64,000 bases of DNA from Planococcus maritimus (GTDB taxonomy: Bacteria > Bacillota > Bacilli > Bacillales_A > Planococcaceae). Made by a program: the position numbers and the translations under genes. Positions within the stretch are counted from its first letter, which is position 1. Each line of letters opens with the position of its first letter. This document shows, piece after piece, positions 8,319-18,993 of the stretch. The stretch lies in the NCBI RefSeq assembly GCF_001687625.2, contig NZ_CP016538.2, forward strand, positions 2,138,501-2,202,500, given 5' to 3'. Under the pieces are notes generated by a model that saw only the letters and a program-made list of their open reading frames with translations, searched no databases and was not told where the DNA came from.

Positions 8319-9373
8319 CAATTTGCGCTCCCTTCGTAATAGCGGCTACCAGGGAACTTTTTCATCCGTTCGATGACCATTTCAGGCGGTTCGACTGTTG
8401 GAGCTTCCGGGTGCAAAAGCCATGTAGCAGCCATATGTGTATCGCTGACTTTAAAGAACGGTGGTGGCTGTTCCATGTCAATCTTCATAGCGTATTCACT
8501 GCGCAGCGCAAATGCATCACCTTTTGGTGGATCCAATAGATCCGGCGGCGTGCCAGGAATCGCGTAAAGTTTGGCATCTTCTGCATCCATCGACGGCATC
8601 GAACTAAGAAGGCCCCATGTGTAAGGATGCTGCGGGTTATAGAATATTTCATCGACTGTGCCGATTTCTACAATTTTCCCGCCATACATAACGGCTACAC
8701 GGTCTGCTACGTTCGCTACTACCCCAAGGTCATGCGTAATGAAAATAATCGACGTATCGATTTTCTTCTGCAAGTCTTTCATCAATTCCAGGATTTGCGC
8801 TTGGATTGTTACATCCAATGCAGTTGTCGGCTCATCGGCGATCAAGATTTGCGGATTGCACGCAAGCGCAATGGCAATAACGATCCGCTGGCGCTGTCCG
8901 CCTGAGAATTGGTGAGGGTATTGTTTCATGCGAAGCTCAGGTTTTGGCATGCCGACTAGACGTAATAAGTCGACTGCCAATTTCTTCGCTTCGTCTTTGC
9001 TGATTTTTTGGTGCTTCAAAATCGGTTCTGTAATCTGGCGTCCGATTGGCATTGTCGGGTTGAGTGATGTCATTGGATCCTGGAAAATCATCGAAATGTC
9101 TTTTCCGCGGATTTTCTGCATCTCTCTATCGCTCAACTTCGTCAAGTCACGTCCACCAAACAAAATTTCCCCATTTTTGAATTCTGCACTTTCTTCAGGC
9201 AGCAAACGCATGATCGATTTCGTTGTAACGGATTTACCAGAACCGGATTCACCTACGATTGCCAATGTTTCGCCTTTATATAAATCAAAGTTGACGCCTC
9301 GGATTGCTTTTACTTCTCCACCAAATGTGTTGAAGGAAAGTTCGAGGTCTTTTACTTGAAGTATCTTTTCCAT
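8318..9373 (-). CDS. oppD: Oligopeptide ABC transporter ATPase OppD
   Basis: 351-residue ATPase partner of OppF. Walker A GESGSGKS is near residue 39, signature FSGGQRQRI, Walker [10 protein letters not shown]. The C-terminal oligopeptide domain follows, but its usual Cys-rich segment is replaced by FALRSEYAMKID and HMAATWLL, so an iron-sulfur or Cys cluster reported in some Opp ATPases is not evident. ATG start with AAGGAGG. It lies 15 bp after oppC and overlaps oppF by one base, indicating translational coupling. Confidence 0.95.
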   Translation of the reverse strand: MEKILQVKDLELSFNTFGGEVKAIRGVNFDLYKGETLAIVGESGSGKSVTTKSIMRLLPEESAEFKNGEILFGGRDLTKLSDREMQKIRGKDISMIFQDPMTSLNPTMPIGRQITEPILKHQKISKDEAKKLAVDLLRLVGMPKPELRMKQYPHQFSGGQRQRIVIAIALACNPQILIADEPTTALDVTIQAQILELMKDLQKKIDTSIIFITHDLGVVANVADRVAVMYGGKIVEIGTVDEIFYNPQHPYTWGLLSSMPSMDAEDAKLYAIPGTPPDLLDPPKGDAFALRSEYAMKIDMEQPPPFFKVSDTHMAATWLLHPEAPTVEPPEMVIERMKKFPGSRYYEGSAN

Positions 9374-9388
9374 CTAAGGCTTTCCTCC

Positions 9389-10408
9389 TTAATCTTTCAT
9401 CTTCGGATCGAGCGCATCACGTAAACCGTCACCAATTAAGTTAAATGCAATCATAATCAAACTCAAGACTACAGCTGGGAACAAGAGGATGTGTGGCTGA
9501 TACTGGATCAGTTTGTATCCATCATTGATCAAAGTACCAAGAGACGCATCCGGAGCTTGAAGCCCGAGTCCGATAAAGCTCAAGAACGCTTCGAAGAAAA
9601 TAGCGCCTGGAATCGTGAACATCGTGTTGATGATGATAACGCCAAGGACGTTCGGCATCAAATGTTTCCAGATGATACGGGTGTCGCTTGCACCAAGCGT
9701 ACGCGCTGCGAGAACAAACTCTTGACTCTTGTACTTAAGAACCTGACCACGCACTACCCGTGACATCCCGGTCCAACCAGTGATCGTCAAGGCAATGATG
9801 ATTGCGAGTATCCCCGGATCCATGATGAGGATAAAGAGGATAACGACGACCAAGTTTGGAATACCAGTCAAAATCTCTACGATACGCTGCATGACATCAT
9901 CTACGCGGCCTCCGAAATAACCGGAAATCCCGCCGTAAATGACACCAATCAACATATCAATCGCTGCTGCTACGAATGCGATGAATAAGGATACTTGCGT
10001 CCCTTTCCATACACGCGAGAACATGTCGCGGCCGAGGCCGTCCGTTCCGAACCAGTAATTTTGTTCGACACTTTTCATTTCATACAAATCGACTTCACGT
10101 CCGCCTAGTGTACCTACTCCATCCATGATCCCTAAGTTTTCGATTACCGGAATCTTAGGCGGCAAGTTGGCATGTGTAATCGTTTGGTCATTTGGTTCAT
10201 AAGGGCTGATCACTGGTCCAAGAAAAGACATAAGGACAATCAAACCAAATAGAATCAAACTGATAATCGCGCCTTTGTTTTTCTTCAGGCTGCGCCAAGC
10301 ATCCTGCCAAAAACTGACACTAGGTTTTGAAATTTTCTCTGCTTCTTGTGTATCCCTAGGGATGCGAGTAAATGCATCTTGAGGAAGTTTATCATAATTC
10401 TGTGTCAT
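9389..10408 (-). CDS. oppC: Oligopeptide ABC transporter permease OppC
   Basis: 339-residue inner-membrane permease. A cytoplasmic N-terminal tail of about 40 residues precedes the first membrane helix (GAIISLILFGLIVLMSFLG). The ABC-permease EAA loop is visible around AARTLGASDTRIIWKHLMPN. ATG overlaps the oppB stop as TAATG, with AGGAGG upstream. It pairs with OppB to form the channel. Confidence 0.95.
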   Translation of the reverse strand: MTQNYDKLPQDAFTRIPRDTQEAEKISKPSVSFWQDAWRSLKKNKGAIISLILFGLIVLMSFLGPVISPYEPNDQTITHANLPPKIPVIENLGIMDGVGTLGGREVDLYEMKSVEQNYWFGTDGLGRDMFSRVWKGTQVSLFIAFVAAAIDMLIGVIYGGISGYFGGRVDDVMQRIVEILTGIPNLVVVILFILIMDPGILAIIIALTITGWTGMSRVVRGQVLKYKSQEFVLAARTLGASDTRIIWKHLMPNVLGVIIINTMFTIPGAIFFEAFLSFIGLGLQAPDASLGTLINDGYKLIQYQPHILLFPAVVLSLIMIAFNLIGDGLRDALDPKMKD

Positions 10409-11343
10409 TAACTCTTACCTCCTGAAAGACGAATACGAGGATCGATGACGCCATACAAAATATCTACAACCAAAATGATAACGATCAAGAATACTGAGAA
10501 GAAAATAGTCGTACCCATGATGATCGAGAAGTCATTGACCATGATTGATTTTACAAATTGTTCACCGATTCCAGGAATTGCAAAAATCTGCTCAACTACG
10601 AGTGAACCTGTCAAAATGCTGACTGCCATTGGCCCAAGAACAGTGATCAATGGAATTAAAGCATTTCGGAATGCGTGTTTAAATGCAATTTCAGATCCGC
10701 TAGCCCCTTTGGCTTTTGCCAAAGTGATATAGTCAGAGCCTAGAACTTCAATCATCTCAGTACGGATAAATCGTGCAGCTGTCGCCAGCGGGAACATTGC
10801 CAATGCGATTGATGGCAACACGCTGGACATGAATCCATCTTTCCACAATGCCACTGGGAACAGATCCAATTTTAAACCGAGCCAATATTGTAGCATGGAT
10901 GCAAAAACAAATGATGGAATGGATATACCGATAATCGCGACAATTGTACTTCCGTAATCCACCCATGTGTTTTGCCTGAGCGCCGCTACCATTCCGAACA
11001 GGATTCCGAGCACAGTTCCGAGGAGCATTCCCTGGAATCCGATCTGGGCTGACGGCCCCATGCGGCTTAAAATAACATCCGTTACGTTTGCGCCTTTGAA
11101 TTGGTTAATCGAAATACCCAAATCACCTTGTAGCAAACCAAACATATAATCGAAATATTGAACAGGAAGGGGTTGGTCCAGTCCGTACCGTGCCTCTACG
11201 ACTGCCCGTTGTTCAGGAGATAGCTTATCTGCGGAAGCAATTGGGGAACCTGGTAATATTTTCATCAAGAAAAATGTAAACGTGGCAATAAGCGCTAAGG
11301 TGATGAACATATAAATTAATCTTTTTCCAATATAGCGTGCCAT
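10408..11343 (-). CDS. oppB: Oligopeptide ABC transporter permease OppB
   Basis: 311-residue permease, about six membrane helices, starting with MARYIGKRLIYMF. The EAA loop (LAKAKGASGSEIAFKHAFRN) contacts the ATPases. ATG start with GGAGG. It follows oppA after a 184-bp gap that contains a hairpin terminator, so the membrane and ATPase genes are probably expressed at a lower level by read-through. Confidence 0.95.
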   Translation of the reverse strand: MARYIGKRLIYMFITLALIATFTFFLMKILPGSPIASADKLSPEQRAVVEARYGLDQPLPVQYFDYMFGLLQGDLGISINQFKGANVTDVILSRMGPSAQIGFQGMLLGTVLGILFGMVAALRQNTWVDYGSTIVAIIGISIPSFVFASMLQYWLGLKLDLFPVALWKDGFMSSVLPSIALAMFPLATAARFIRTEMIEVLGSDYITLAKAKGASGSEIAFKHAFRNALIPLITVLGPMAVSILTGSLVVEQIFAIPGIGEQFVKSIMVNDFSIIMGTTIFFSVFLIVIILVVDILYGVIDPRIRLSGGKS

Positions 11344-11449
11344 GGTGCACCTCCAAAATAAAATCGCTCTATTATATCAAGCGTCAATCGACACTTGTAT
11401 TTTTCTGATTAAGCAGAATATCGTTAATTTTCGGTGAATTTATCTACAG

Positions 11450-11490
11450 TAGAAAAGAGAGTATATCAATCCCTTGATATACTCTCTCTC
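11450..11490 (-). terminator. Attenuating terminator between oppA and oppB
   Basis: Perfect 13-bp stem 11474-11486 / 11457-11469 with loop GGGA on the minus strand, followed by TTTTC. Its place right after oppA and before oppBCDF fits partial termination that favours the binding protein. Confidence 0.85.
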
Positions 11491-11527
11491 TATTATGTTT
11501 TCCTAAAGTACATTCAGTTGGGAATAA

Positions 11528-13240
11528 TTATTCCTTACCGGAAATATAAGCCCATTTGTAGCTGTAATCTCCACCGAATGGGTGTTTGACGATGTTGTTA
11601 ACATATGGCTTTTGAAGGGACATGATACCGCGCTGATAGATCGGTGCGATAGCAGCGTCTTCTTCAACCAAGATTTTTTCAGCTTGAGCCATTGCTTCCC
11701 AGCGTCCTTCAGCATCCTGTGCCAATTCGCCTTTAGCTTGCTCTACCAAGTTATCAAACTCTTCGTTAGAGTAAGACATCAAGTTGTGAGAAGCGCCAGT
11801 TACGAATAGGTCGATGAATGTCATCGGATCCTGGAAGTCAGGGCCCCATCCAGAGTTTTGGATATCGTAGTCTTGTGCTTCATCAAGCTCAAGGCGTACG
11901 CCGAATGGTACAGCTTTCAAGTTAACTGTCAAACCTTCAAGGTTTGTTTCAAGTTGCTCTTTCAAGTAAGCATCCATTTTACCAGCAAGTTCAGAGTCGC
12001 CTCCAAGAAGTTCCATTGTCACTTCTGTTTCGCCGATTTCCTCTAGGCCTTTTTCCCAATAAGTTTTCGCTTCTTCAGCGTTGAATGGCAGCATGTCTCC
12101 GTTGATATCACGGAAGTCTTCGCCCGCTTCGTTGAAAGTGAAATCAGTTGGTACTAGGTAGTTAGCTGGAAGAGATCCGTTAGCTAGAACTACGTCTACT
12201 AGATCTTGTTTGTTGAAACCAGTAGCGATTGCTTTACGGATGTTTTCGTTAGCAAGTGGAGTTTCTTCTCCGTTACGCTCTTGGTTGAATTTCAAGTAGA
12301 ACAAAGTCGGTTCAAGTTCTTTTACCACTTCTGGATCTTCAGCATATTGCATTGCGAATTCACCAGAAAGTCCGACACGGTCTTTTTCACCTGATTGGTA
12401 AAGGTTAACTGCTGTTGAAGTTTCTTTTACAACGTCAACGTTAACTGTTTCAAGTTGAACAGTTTCAGCATCCCAATACTCAGCGTTTTTCTCCATTGTC
12501 CAAGTCAGGCCAGTGCCATCCCAGTTCGTAAGAGTGAACGGTCCGTTGTATAGGATTGTTTCAGAGTTTGAAGCGTAGTCATCGCCTTGCTCAGTAACGA
12601 ATTCTTCGTTCAATGGGTAGAATGTACCAAAAGCCATCAATGACATGAAGTAAGGAGTTGGGCGCTCAAGTTCTACAACAAGTGTTTTGTCGTCTTCAGC
12701 AGTGATTCCTAGTTCAGAAACTTCCATGTCCCCTTCAGATACTTCTTTAGCGTTTTTGATTGTTCCAGCCATCATGTATGGTCCGTAAGGTGAACCAGTG
12801 TCTGGGTCAATCGCGCGCTGCCAAGCATAGACGAAATCGTTAGCTGTGATCGGTGTACCGTCCGACCAGTTAGCATCACGCAGTTTGAAAGTGTAAGTCA
12901 AGCCATCTTCACTGATCTCAGGCTCGCCTTCAGCAAGTGCAGGTTCAGCAATGTTTTCTTGGTTCAAACGGAACAAACCTTCGTTTACGTTGTTAAGGAT
13001 GTTGAATGCTACTGCATCCTCAGCAATCGAAGAATCCATTGATGGAATTTCTGCTCCTTCGATCAAGTTTAGTTCTTGTACAGAATCCGGCTCTCCGCCG
13101 TTGCCTTCTGCGCCTTCTGTACCTTCTGTGTCTGTGTTTTCCGTCCCAGTATCAGTGTCATCTCCGCCGCCGCAAGCAGCTAGGAAAGCACTAAGTACCA
13201 AAACCAGGCCAAGTAGCCATAAAATCTTGCTGTTTTTCAC
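11528..13240 (-). CDS. oppA: Oligopeptide-binding lipoprotein OppA
   Basis: Extracellular solute-binding protein (family 5) that delivers peptides to OppBC. The start is GTG at 13240 with AAGGGGG 8 bases upstream, although the frame extends to an ATG at 13279. This gives 570 residues. The lipoprotein signal has the lipobox LAAC, with the lipidated Cys at residue 23, followed by an acidic linker rich in T, E and G (about residues 24-50). The first 23 residues closely resemble those of AppA in this window. First gene of the opp operon, under a CodY-like box. Confidence 0.95.
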   Translation of the reverse strand: MKNSKILWLLGLVLVLSAFLAACGGGDDTDTGTENTDTEGTEGAEGNGGEPDSVQELNLIEGAEIPSMDSSIAEDAVAFNILNNVNEGLFRLNQENIAEPALAEGEPEISEDGLTYTFKLRDANWSDGTPITANDFVYAWQRAIDPDTGSPYGPYMMAGTIKNAKEVSEGDMEVSELGITAEDDKTLVVELERPTPYFMSLMAFGTFYPLNEEFVTEQGDDYASNSETILYNGPFTLTNWDGTGLTWTMEKNAEYWDAETVQLETVNVDVVKETSTAVNLYQSGEKDRVGLSGEFAMQYAEDPEVVKELEPTLFYLKFNQERNGEETPLANENIRKAIATGFNKQDLVDVVLANGSLPANYLVPTDFTFNEAGEDFRDINGDMLPFNAEEAKTYWEKGLEEIGETEVTMELLGGDSELAGKMDAYLKEQLETNLEGLTVNLKAVPFGVRLELDEAQDYDIQNSGWGPDFQDPMTFIDLFVTGASHNLMSYSNEEFDNLVEQAKGELAQDAEGRWEAMAQAEKILVEEDAAIAPIYQRGIMSLQKPYVNNIVKHPFGGDYSYKWAYISGKE

Positions 13241-13256
13241 TGATTTTGCCCCCTTA

Positions 13257-13271
13257 AATTTTCTGAAAAAT
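13257..13271 (-). promoter_or_regulatory. CodY box in the oppA leader
   Basis: AATTTTCTGAAAAAT matches the CodY consensus AATTTTCWGAAAATT at 14 of 15 positions. It lies 17 bases upstream of the GTG start and just downstream of a TATAAT (13290-13285, minus strand), so a bound repressor would block early transcription. Opp genes are known CodY targets in Bacillota. Confidence 0.75.
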
Positions 13272-13392
13272 TGGTACATGATTAATTATACATAAATATT
13301 TATTGTTGTACAGCGTTTTTTTTGGAATATTTTACACTCTTCCCAGTAATCATGCTGTTAGGAAACCCATCAATAGGCTGAAAAGCGCGTCA

Positions 13393-13406
13393 TGTAAGCG
13401 TTTTCT
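13393..13406 (+). promoter_or_regulatory. CcpA cre site
   Basis: TGTAAGCGTTTTCT fits the relaxed cre consensus TGWAANCGNTNWCW. It sits between divergent oppA and the DUF3899 gene, about 25 bp upstream of the plus-strand -35, so which gene it controls is open. Confidence 0.55.
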
Positions 13407-13431
13407 TTAAGATCGAAATTCGAATATTTTT

Positions 13432-13460
13432 TTGATTTTTTTTGCTATTTCTTCTACAAT
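13432..13460 (+). promoter_or_regulatory. Sigma-A promoter of the DUF3899 gene
   Basis: TTGATT (13432-13437), 17-bp spacer, TACAAT (13455-13460); the start codon follows 24 bp later. Confidence 0.65.
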
Positions 13461-13483
13461 AAAGAGCGAATAGAGGTGCACTA

Positions 13484-13825
13484 ATGAGAAAAATAATTAT
13501 CGGAATCGCCGTTGTGCAGTTGCTAGTATTGCTGACAATGCTCTTCCGAAGCGAACCGTTTTCACTGTTGTCATACATTAATAACTCCTTTATTTACGGG
13601 GGTGTGCTTGTATTTTTCGGACTTTGGGTCTTCGTTGTCCAGACAGGAGTTTTCGACATCTTTACGATGAGCATGCGCAAATTTTTCAAAAGCAAATCCA
13701 CCTTGGACGATGACGAAATGCGCCTGCCTTCAGAAGTGTTGGCTTTCTCCAGTTTCCCGCTACTAATTATTGGCGGCGTTACATTGCTAGCGATGGCGAT
13801 TTCACTTGCAATTTATCAACAATAG
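13484..13825 (+). CDS. DUF3899 family small membrane protein
   Basis: 113-residue integral membrane protein of unknown function. Three hydrophobic segments are visible: residues 5-21, about 35-58 and about 88-110. A charged cytoplasmic-looking loop with KSKSTLDDDE lies between the last two. The family name is from memory of similar genes beside trpS/opp in Bacillales. ATG with AGAGGTG upstream and a good promoter. Single gene. Confidence 0.65.
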   Translation: MRKIIIGIAVVQLLVLLTMLFRSEPFSLLSYINNSFIYGGVLVFFGLWVFVVQTGVFDIFTMSMRKFFKSKSTLDDDEMRLPSEVLAFSSFPLLIIGGVTLLAMAISLAIYQQ

Positions 13826-13834
13826 AATTGCATA

Positions 13835-13864
13835 TTGCAGCAACAATCTCTTTTGTATTATAAT
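13835..13864 (+). promoter_or_regulatory. trpS promoter
   Basis: TTGCAG (13835-13840), 18-bp spacer, TATAAT (13859-13864), directly upstream of the T-box leader. Confidence 0.6.
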
Positions 13865-13869
13865 AAAAT

Positions 13870-15148
<1,279 letters not shown>

Positions 15149-15153
15149 TACAA

Positions 15154-15197
15154 GAAAAAAGGATGAACAAGTGGAATGCCACTCGTTCATCCTTTTT
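15154..15197. terminator. Bidirectional terminator between trpS and appC
   Basis: Stem AAAAAGGATGAAC (15156-15168) with GTTCATCCTTTTT (15185-15197), extended by GTGG/CCAC. A and T runs at both feet serve the two convergent genes. Confidence 0.9.
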
Positions 15198-15209
15198 ATG
15201 TGGTTTCTG

Positions 15210-16127
15210 TTAGCGCAATGATTTCGGATTTAACGCATCTTTTAACCCTTCGCCGATAAAATTAATCGACAGGATCGTCAAGGTAATGATGATCGCTGGG
15301 GGCATCCAAATCCATGGCTTGCCTTGCAGCACGTCCGGCTCATTGGCAGACGACAGCATATTGCCCCAGCTCGGCGTCGCTTGTGGAACCCCAAAGCCAA
15401 GATAGCTGAGCGCCGATTCGATCACGATCATCGTCGCAAAAATCAGCGTCCCCTGAACGATGATCGTTGAAATGACGTTCGGCAGCAAATGCTTAGTAAT
15501 GACTTTAAATGGAGAGCAGCCAATAGACAAGGCTGCAAGGATATACTCATTTTCTTTCTCTGCTAATACTTTACTCCGGACGAGACGGGCAACCCCGCCC
15601 CAGCTGAGCGCACCGATGACCATGATCAAGACCCATAAACCATCGACGATGCCGTAAAGGATAGTGTTCAAGACGATGACAAATACCAGGAATGGGAAAT
15701 TCAACACGAAATCGGTAAAGCGCATCAAAATGCTATCGATCATGCCACCAAAAAATCCGGCCAATGCCCCGACTAACGTTCCGAGCACGATGACCATCAG
15801 TGTCGCACTAAAGCCAACGAGGAGTGAAATCCGCCCGCCGTAGAACAAGCGCGTCAAAACATCCCTGCCGCTTTTATCCGTACCCAATAGATGCTCGCTA
15901 TTCGGCTCGATATTCATCGCTCCGATGTTCACTTTCGAGATATCAGGAAGCGGCGATAATACCGGTGCGAGAAACGGTGCTGACAGCGACATTAATGTCA
16001 CCAGCACGATGAAACACGAGCTGATCATCGCCAATTTATTGCGGACAAACTTTCTTCTCGCTATTTGCCATGGAGATAAACTTCTTTCCGGCTTTTTTTG
16101 TTGAGCAATGGTAGTTGATGATGCCAT
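15210..16127 (-). CDS. appC: Peptide ABC transporter permease AppC
   Basis: 305-residue permease of the second oligopeptide importer. Cytoplasmic tail of about 30 residues, then membrane helices starting at about residue 33. EAA loop near AALSIGCSPFKVITKHLLPN. ATG with GAGGAGG. Last gene of appDFABC, the order of B. subtilis app, ending at a terminator shared with trpS. Confidence 0.92.
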   Translation of the reverse strand: MASSTTIAQQKKPERSLSPWQIARRKFVRNKLAMISSCFIVLVTLMSLSAPFLAPVLSPLPDISKVNIGAMNIEPNSEHLLGTDKSGRDVLTRLFYGGRISLLVGFSATLMVIVLGTLVGALAGFFGGMIDSILMRFTDFVLNFPFLVFVIVLNTILYGIVDGLWVLIMVIGALSWGGVARLVRSKVLAEKENEYILAALSIGCSPFKVITKHLLPNVISTIIVQGTLIFATMIVIESALSYLGFGVPQATPSWGNMLSSANEPDVLQGKPWIWMPPAIIITLTILSINFIGEGLKDALNPKSLR

Positions 16128-16142
16128 TTTACTGCTTCCTCC

Positions 16143-17108
16143 TCAATCCAGGCGAATTCGTGGATCCACGACGCCGTATAGAATATCAGCCAATAAATTA
16201 CCGAATAACGTAAGGAACGACAAAAGCATGGTCAAAGCCATCAAGGTCGGATAGTCACGGCTCGTCACTGACTCCAAGAACAATTGCCCGATTCCCGGGT
16301 ATGTAAAAATCGTTTCTGTAATAATCGCTCCACCGATCAAGGCAGCAAAATCAAATCCAAGGAACGTCACCAAGGGAATGATGGAATTGCGCAGGATATG
16401 GACATTGTAAATCTTTTTCATCGGTGTCCCTTTCGCGCGTGCTGTACGGACAAAATCCTTGCGGGAGTTTTCAATGATGTCGTTGCGTAAAAATTGGGTA
16501 TAGCTCGCTGTACTCATCGCTCCTAGCACAATTGCCGGCAACAATACGTGGTGCATGCGGCTCAAGTAGTATTCGAAGCTGCCCTCTTGTGCCAAAATAT
16601 CGACAGAGCCGGCAAACGGGAACCAATTTAGCTGGAAGGCAAAAATATAAATCGCAAAAACGGCAGCGACGAACGATGGAATCGCAAGCATAATATAGTT
16701 GAATCCTGCGATGGCATTATCCCCTAACGTATATGGACGCCTTCCGGAATACATGCCCATGAGGAATGCCATGATATACGTAATAATGAGCGCCGTGATG
16801 CCGAGCAATAAAGTATTCGGTATTTTTTCCATTATCAAGTCGAATACCGGAATCTGAAAACGCGTGGATTTGCCAAACTCCCCCTGGACGAATCCACTGA
16901 TCCAATTAACATATTGAACCGGCAATGGGTCATTATAGCCGAGCTTTTCACGCATTTCTGCTATGTATTGAGGGTCGGTATTGCGCGGATCGATTTCCCC
17001 GCTGAGCGAATCGCCCGGCATTAGTTTAGCGAGGCTGAAGACCACGATAGAAATTAAAATCAGCATCGGAATCATTCCAAGCAATCGTCTAATCGAATAT
17101 TTAAGCAT
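16143..17108 (-). CDS. appB: Peptide ABC transporter permease AppB
   Basis: 321-residue permease partner of AppC, with about six helices and an EAA loop around ARAKGTPMKKIYNVHILRN. The periplasm-side loop with PGDSLSGEIDPRN is typical of the OppB family. ATG with AAGGAG. It is separated from appA by 148 bp carrying two hairpins. Confidence 0.92.
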   Translation of the reverse strand: MLKYSIRRLLGMIPMLILISIVVFSLAKLMPGDSLSGEIDPRNTDPQYIAEMREKLGYNDPLPVQYVNWISGFVQGEFGKSTRFQIPVFDLIMEKIPNTLLLGITALIITYIMAFLMGMYSGRRPYTLGDNAIAGFNYIMLAIPSFVAAVFAIYIFAFQLNWFPFAGSVDILAQEGSFEYYLSRMHHVLLPAIVLGAMSTASYTQFLRNDIIENSRKDFVRTARAKGTPMKKIYNVHILRNSIIPLVTFLGFDFAALIGGAIITETIFTYPGIGQLFLESVTSRDYPTLMALTMLLSFLTLFGNLLADILYGVVDPRIRLD

Positions 17109-17151
17109 AGGTACTCTCCTTGTCTGGTAGGTTCTGGGCTATGCTCTTTTG

Positions 17152-17225
17152 CACGGGAAGGGGTATTTGGCAAAAACAGCCCTTCCCGTGCATAAGAGCT
17201 TCATATAAAGATTCAACGATGGGCG
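17152..17225 (-). other. Two hairpins between appA and appB
   Basis: Proximal to appA: perfect 14-bp stem 17229-17242 / 17212-17225, triloop, trailing TCTTTATAT. Next: 11-bp stem 17180-17190 / 17152-17162 with a 17-base loop. Neither has a strong T-run, so they may slow or protect the 3' end of the appA message rather than fully terminate. This mirrors the hairpin after oppA. Confidence 0.6.
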
Positions 17226-17256
17226 ACACGCCCATCGTTGAAAGTTTGTGCTGAGT

Positions 17257-18966
17257 TTATTCGGTTACGAACCATTCAGCAGGGCTGTTTTGACCAGATA
17301 CATCATATTCAACTCCACCGACACGTGTGTTCAATGCCTTGATTTCTTCAAGTTCCGCGATGTAGAGCATCGGGAGGTCTTCATTGACGATCTTCTGCCA
17401 CTCTACATACAATTCTTTGCGTTTTTCCTGATCCGTGCCGACGATTTCGATATCAAGTGCATCGTCTAGCAATTGATCCGCTTCAGGATTGTTGTAGCGT
17501 GGGTAGTTCCACAGTTGATCTGCTTTCCATAGGCCAGATGGATCCGGGTCAGTGCCAGTTCCCCAGCCGCCAAAGAAGGTTTCAATGGAAGCATCGTCTT
17601 TTTCGACCATATCGTAGTAAAGATTGACTTCGACCATTTCCACTTCAGAACGCAGTCCGACTTCTTCGAAATACTGTGCAATTTGCTGGGCACGGGATTC
17701 GAAAGTCGGGTTGCCTGTTGCGTAGTGGGAGAATTTCACGATAAACTCATCGCCATTCGGGTCTTCACGGAATCCGTCGTCATTCGTATCGACGTATCCT
17801 GCGTCTTCCAGCATTTGTTTCGATTTTTCAGGATCGTATTCATATTGAATCAACTCGCTGTCATCCGCTGAATTCCAGTGGGAAGACGGTACCGGCTTGT
17901 TGACGACATCCGCATAGCCGAAGAAGAATGCATCCACCCATTCCTGGCGGTTCAATGCATACATCATCGCCTGGCGAAGCTCCTTGCTTTGGTATTTCGG
18001 AAGTTCTTCTGTGATCGTTTGGGATTCGTTATCGAATTTGCCAAGCTTGAATCCTACATAATAATACGTCAATCCAGGATACGTAACGATTTCCACGTTT
18101 TCCAAAGGCTCAACTTCAGGGCCGGATACCGGCTGAAGGGAGATCATGTCAATGTCGTTGTTCTGCAAAGCCCCGACAACAGAAGAGTTATCGATTACGC
18201 GCAGGACGATTTTATCCAAATTGACATCTCCGTTCCAGTATTCATCGAATTTCGAGAATTCGACGGACTCGCCAGGAACGATTTTATCGATTTTGAACGG
18301 CCCGATTCCGATTGGAGTCGAACGCACCCATTCCGAAGCCGACATTTCAGCGACCGGCACATCGCCGAGAACGGATTCAGGAAGCGGATATGCCCAAAGG
18401 TTGGTTAAGTTATTGACTCGCGCTTCGTCGAAAGTGATATTGATTTCGTAATCGCTGACCACTTCGATCCCTGAAATGGAATCGGCGTCGCCGCTGCGGT
18501 ATGCTTCAGCGCCTTCGATTGTTTGAACATTTGCATAGCGGGGGCCGTCATAGTCAGGATCTGCGATGGTTTCTAGCGCAAACACCCAGTCGTTGACAGT
18601 CAATTCTTCGCCATTATGCCATTTCACGCCTTCTTCGAATGTGAAGTTGAAGACTTTGCTGTCCTCGGTTTCCCAAGAAGCGACGTTCGGTTCTGGCTCT
18701 AAGTTTTCGTTATAGCTGATTAACGCTTCATCGAATAGTTCAATGACTTCAAAATCAGTGGCAATGCCATAAAACGCGGAAGAGAACAAACCTTCCGGTG
18801 GTGCATCAAGACCGTAGACCAGCGTTCCGCCTTCTTGCGGCTCGCCATCAGAAGATCCCCCTTCTGAGCCTGACTCACTGGATCCATCGTCGCCGCCGCA
18901 TGCCGCCAGAAACGCAGACAGGACAAGCACTAGCGCGAAAAGCCAGAGTAACGATTTTTTCTTCAT
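17257..18966 (-). CDS. appA: Oligopeptide-binding lipoprotein AppA
   Basis: 569-residue family 5 solute-binding lipoprotein. Lipobox LAAC with Cys23, followed by a G/S/D/E-rich linker. Typical binding-protein segments include VYGLDAPPEG near the N terminus and GIGPFKIDKIVPGESVEF. ATG start with AGGGGG. Lies 27 bp after appF. Provides the second peptide-capture protein; its specificity cannot be read from sequence. Confidence 0.92.
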   Translation of the reverse strand: MKKKSLLWLFALVLVLSAFLAACGGDDGSSESGSEGGSSDGEPQEGGTLVYGLDAPPEGLFSSAFYGIATDFEVIELFDEALISYNENLEPEPNVASWETEDSKVFNFTFEEGVKWHNGEELTVNDWVFALETIADPDYDGPRYANVQTIEGAEAYRSGDADSISGIEVVSDYEINITFDEARVNNLTNLWAYPLPESVLGDVPVAEMSASEWVRSTPIGIGPFKIDKIVPGESVEFSKFDEYWNGDVNLDKIVLRVIDNSSVVGALQNNDIDMISLQPVSGPEVEPLENVEIVTYPGLTYYYVGFKLGKFDNESQTITEELPKYQSKELRQAMMYALNRQEWVDAFFFGYADVVNKPVPSSHWNSADDSELIQYEYDPEKSKQMLEDAGYVDTNDDGFREDPNGDEFIVKFSHYATGNPTFESRAQQIAQYFEEVGLRSEVEMVEVNLYYDMVEKDDASIETFFGGWGTGTDPDPSGLWKADQLWNYPRYNNPEADQLLDDALDIEIVGTDQEKRKELYVEWQKIVNEDLPMLYIAELEEIKALNTRVGGVEYDVSGQNSPAEWFVTE

Positions 18967-18993
18967 CTCTTTTCCCCCTAAAAAATTTTTTGA

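Noticed and set aside
17878-18408. Open frames antisense to appA
   Set aside because: Overlap a complete, well-conserved lipoprotein gene and lack start signals.
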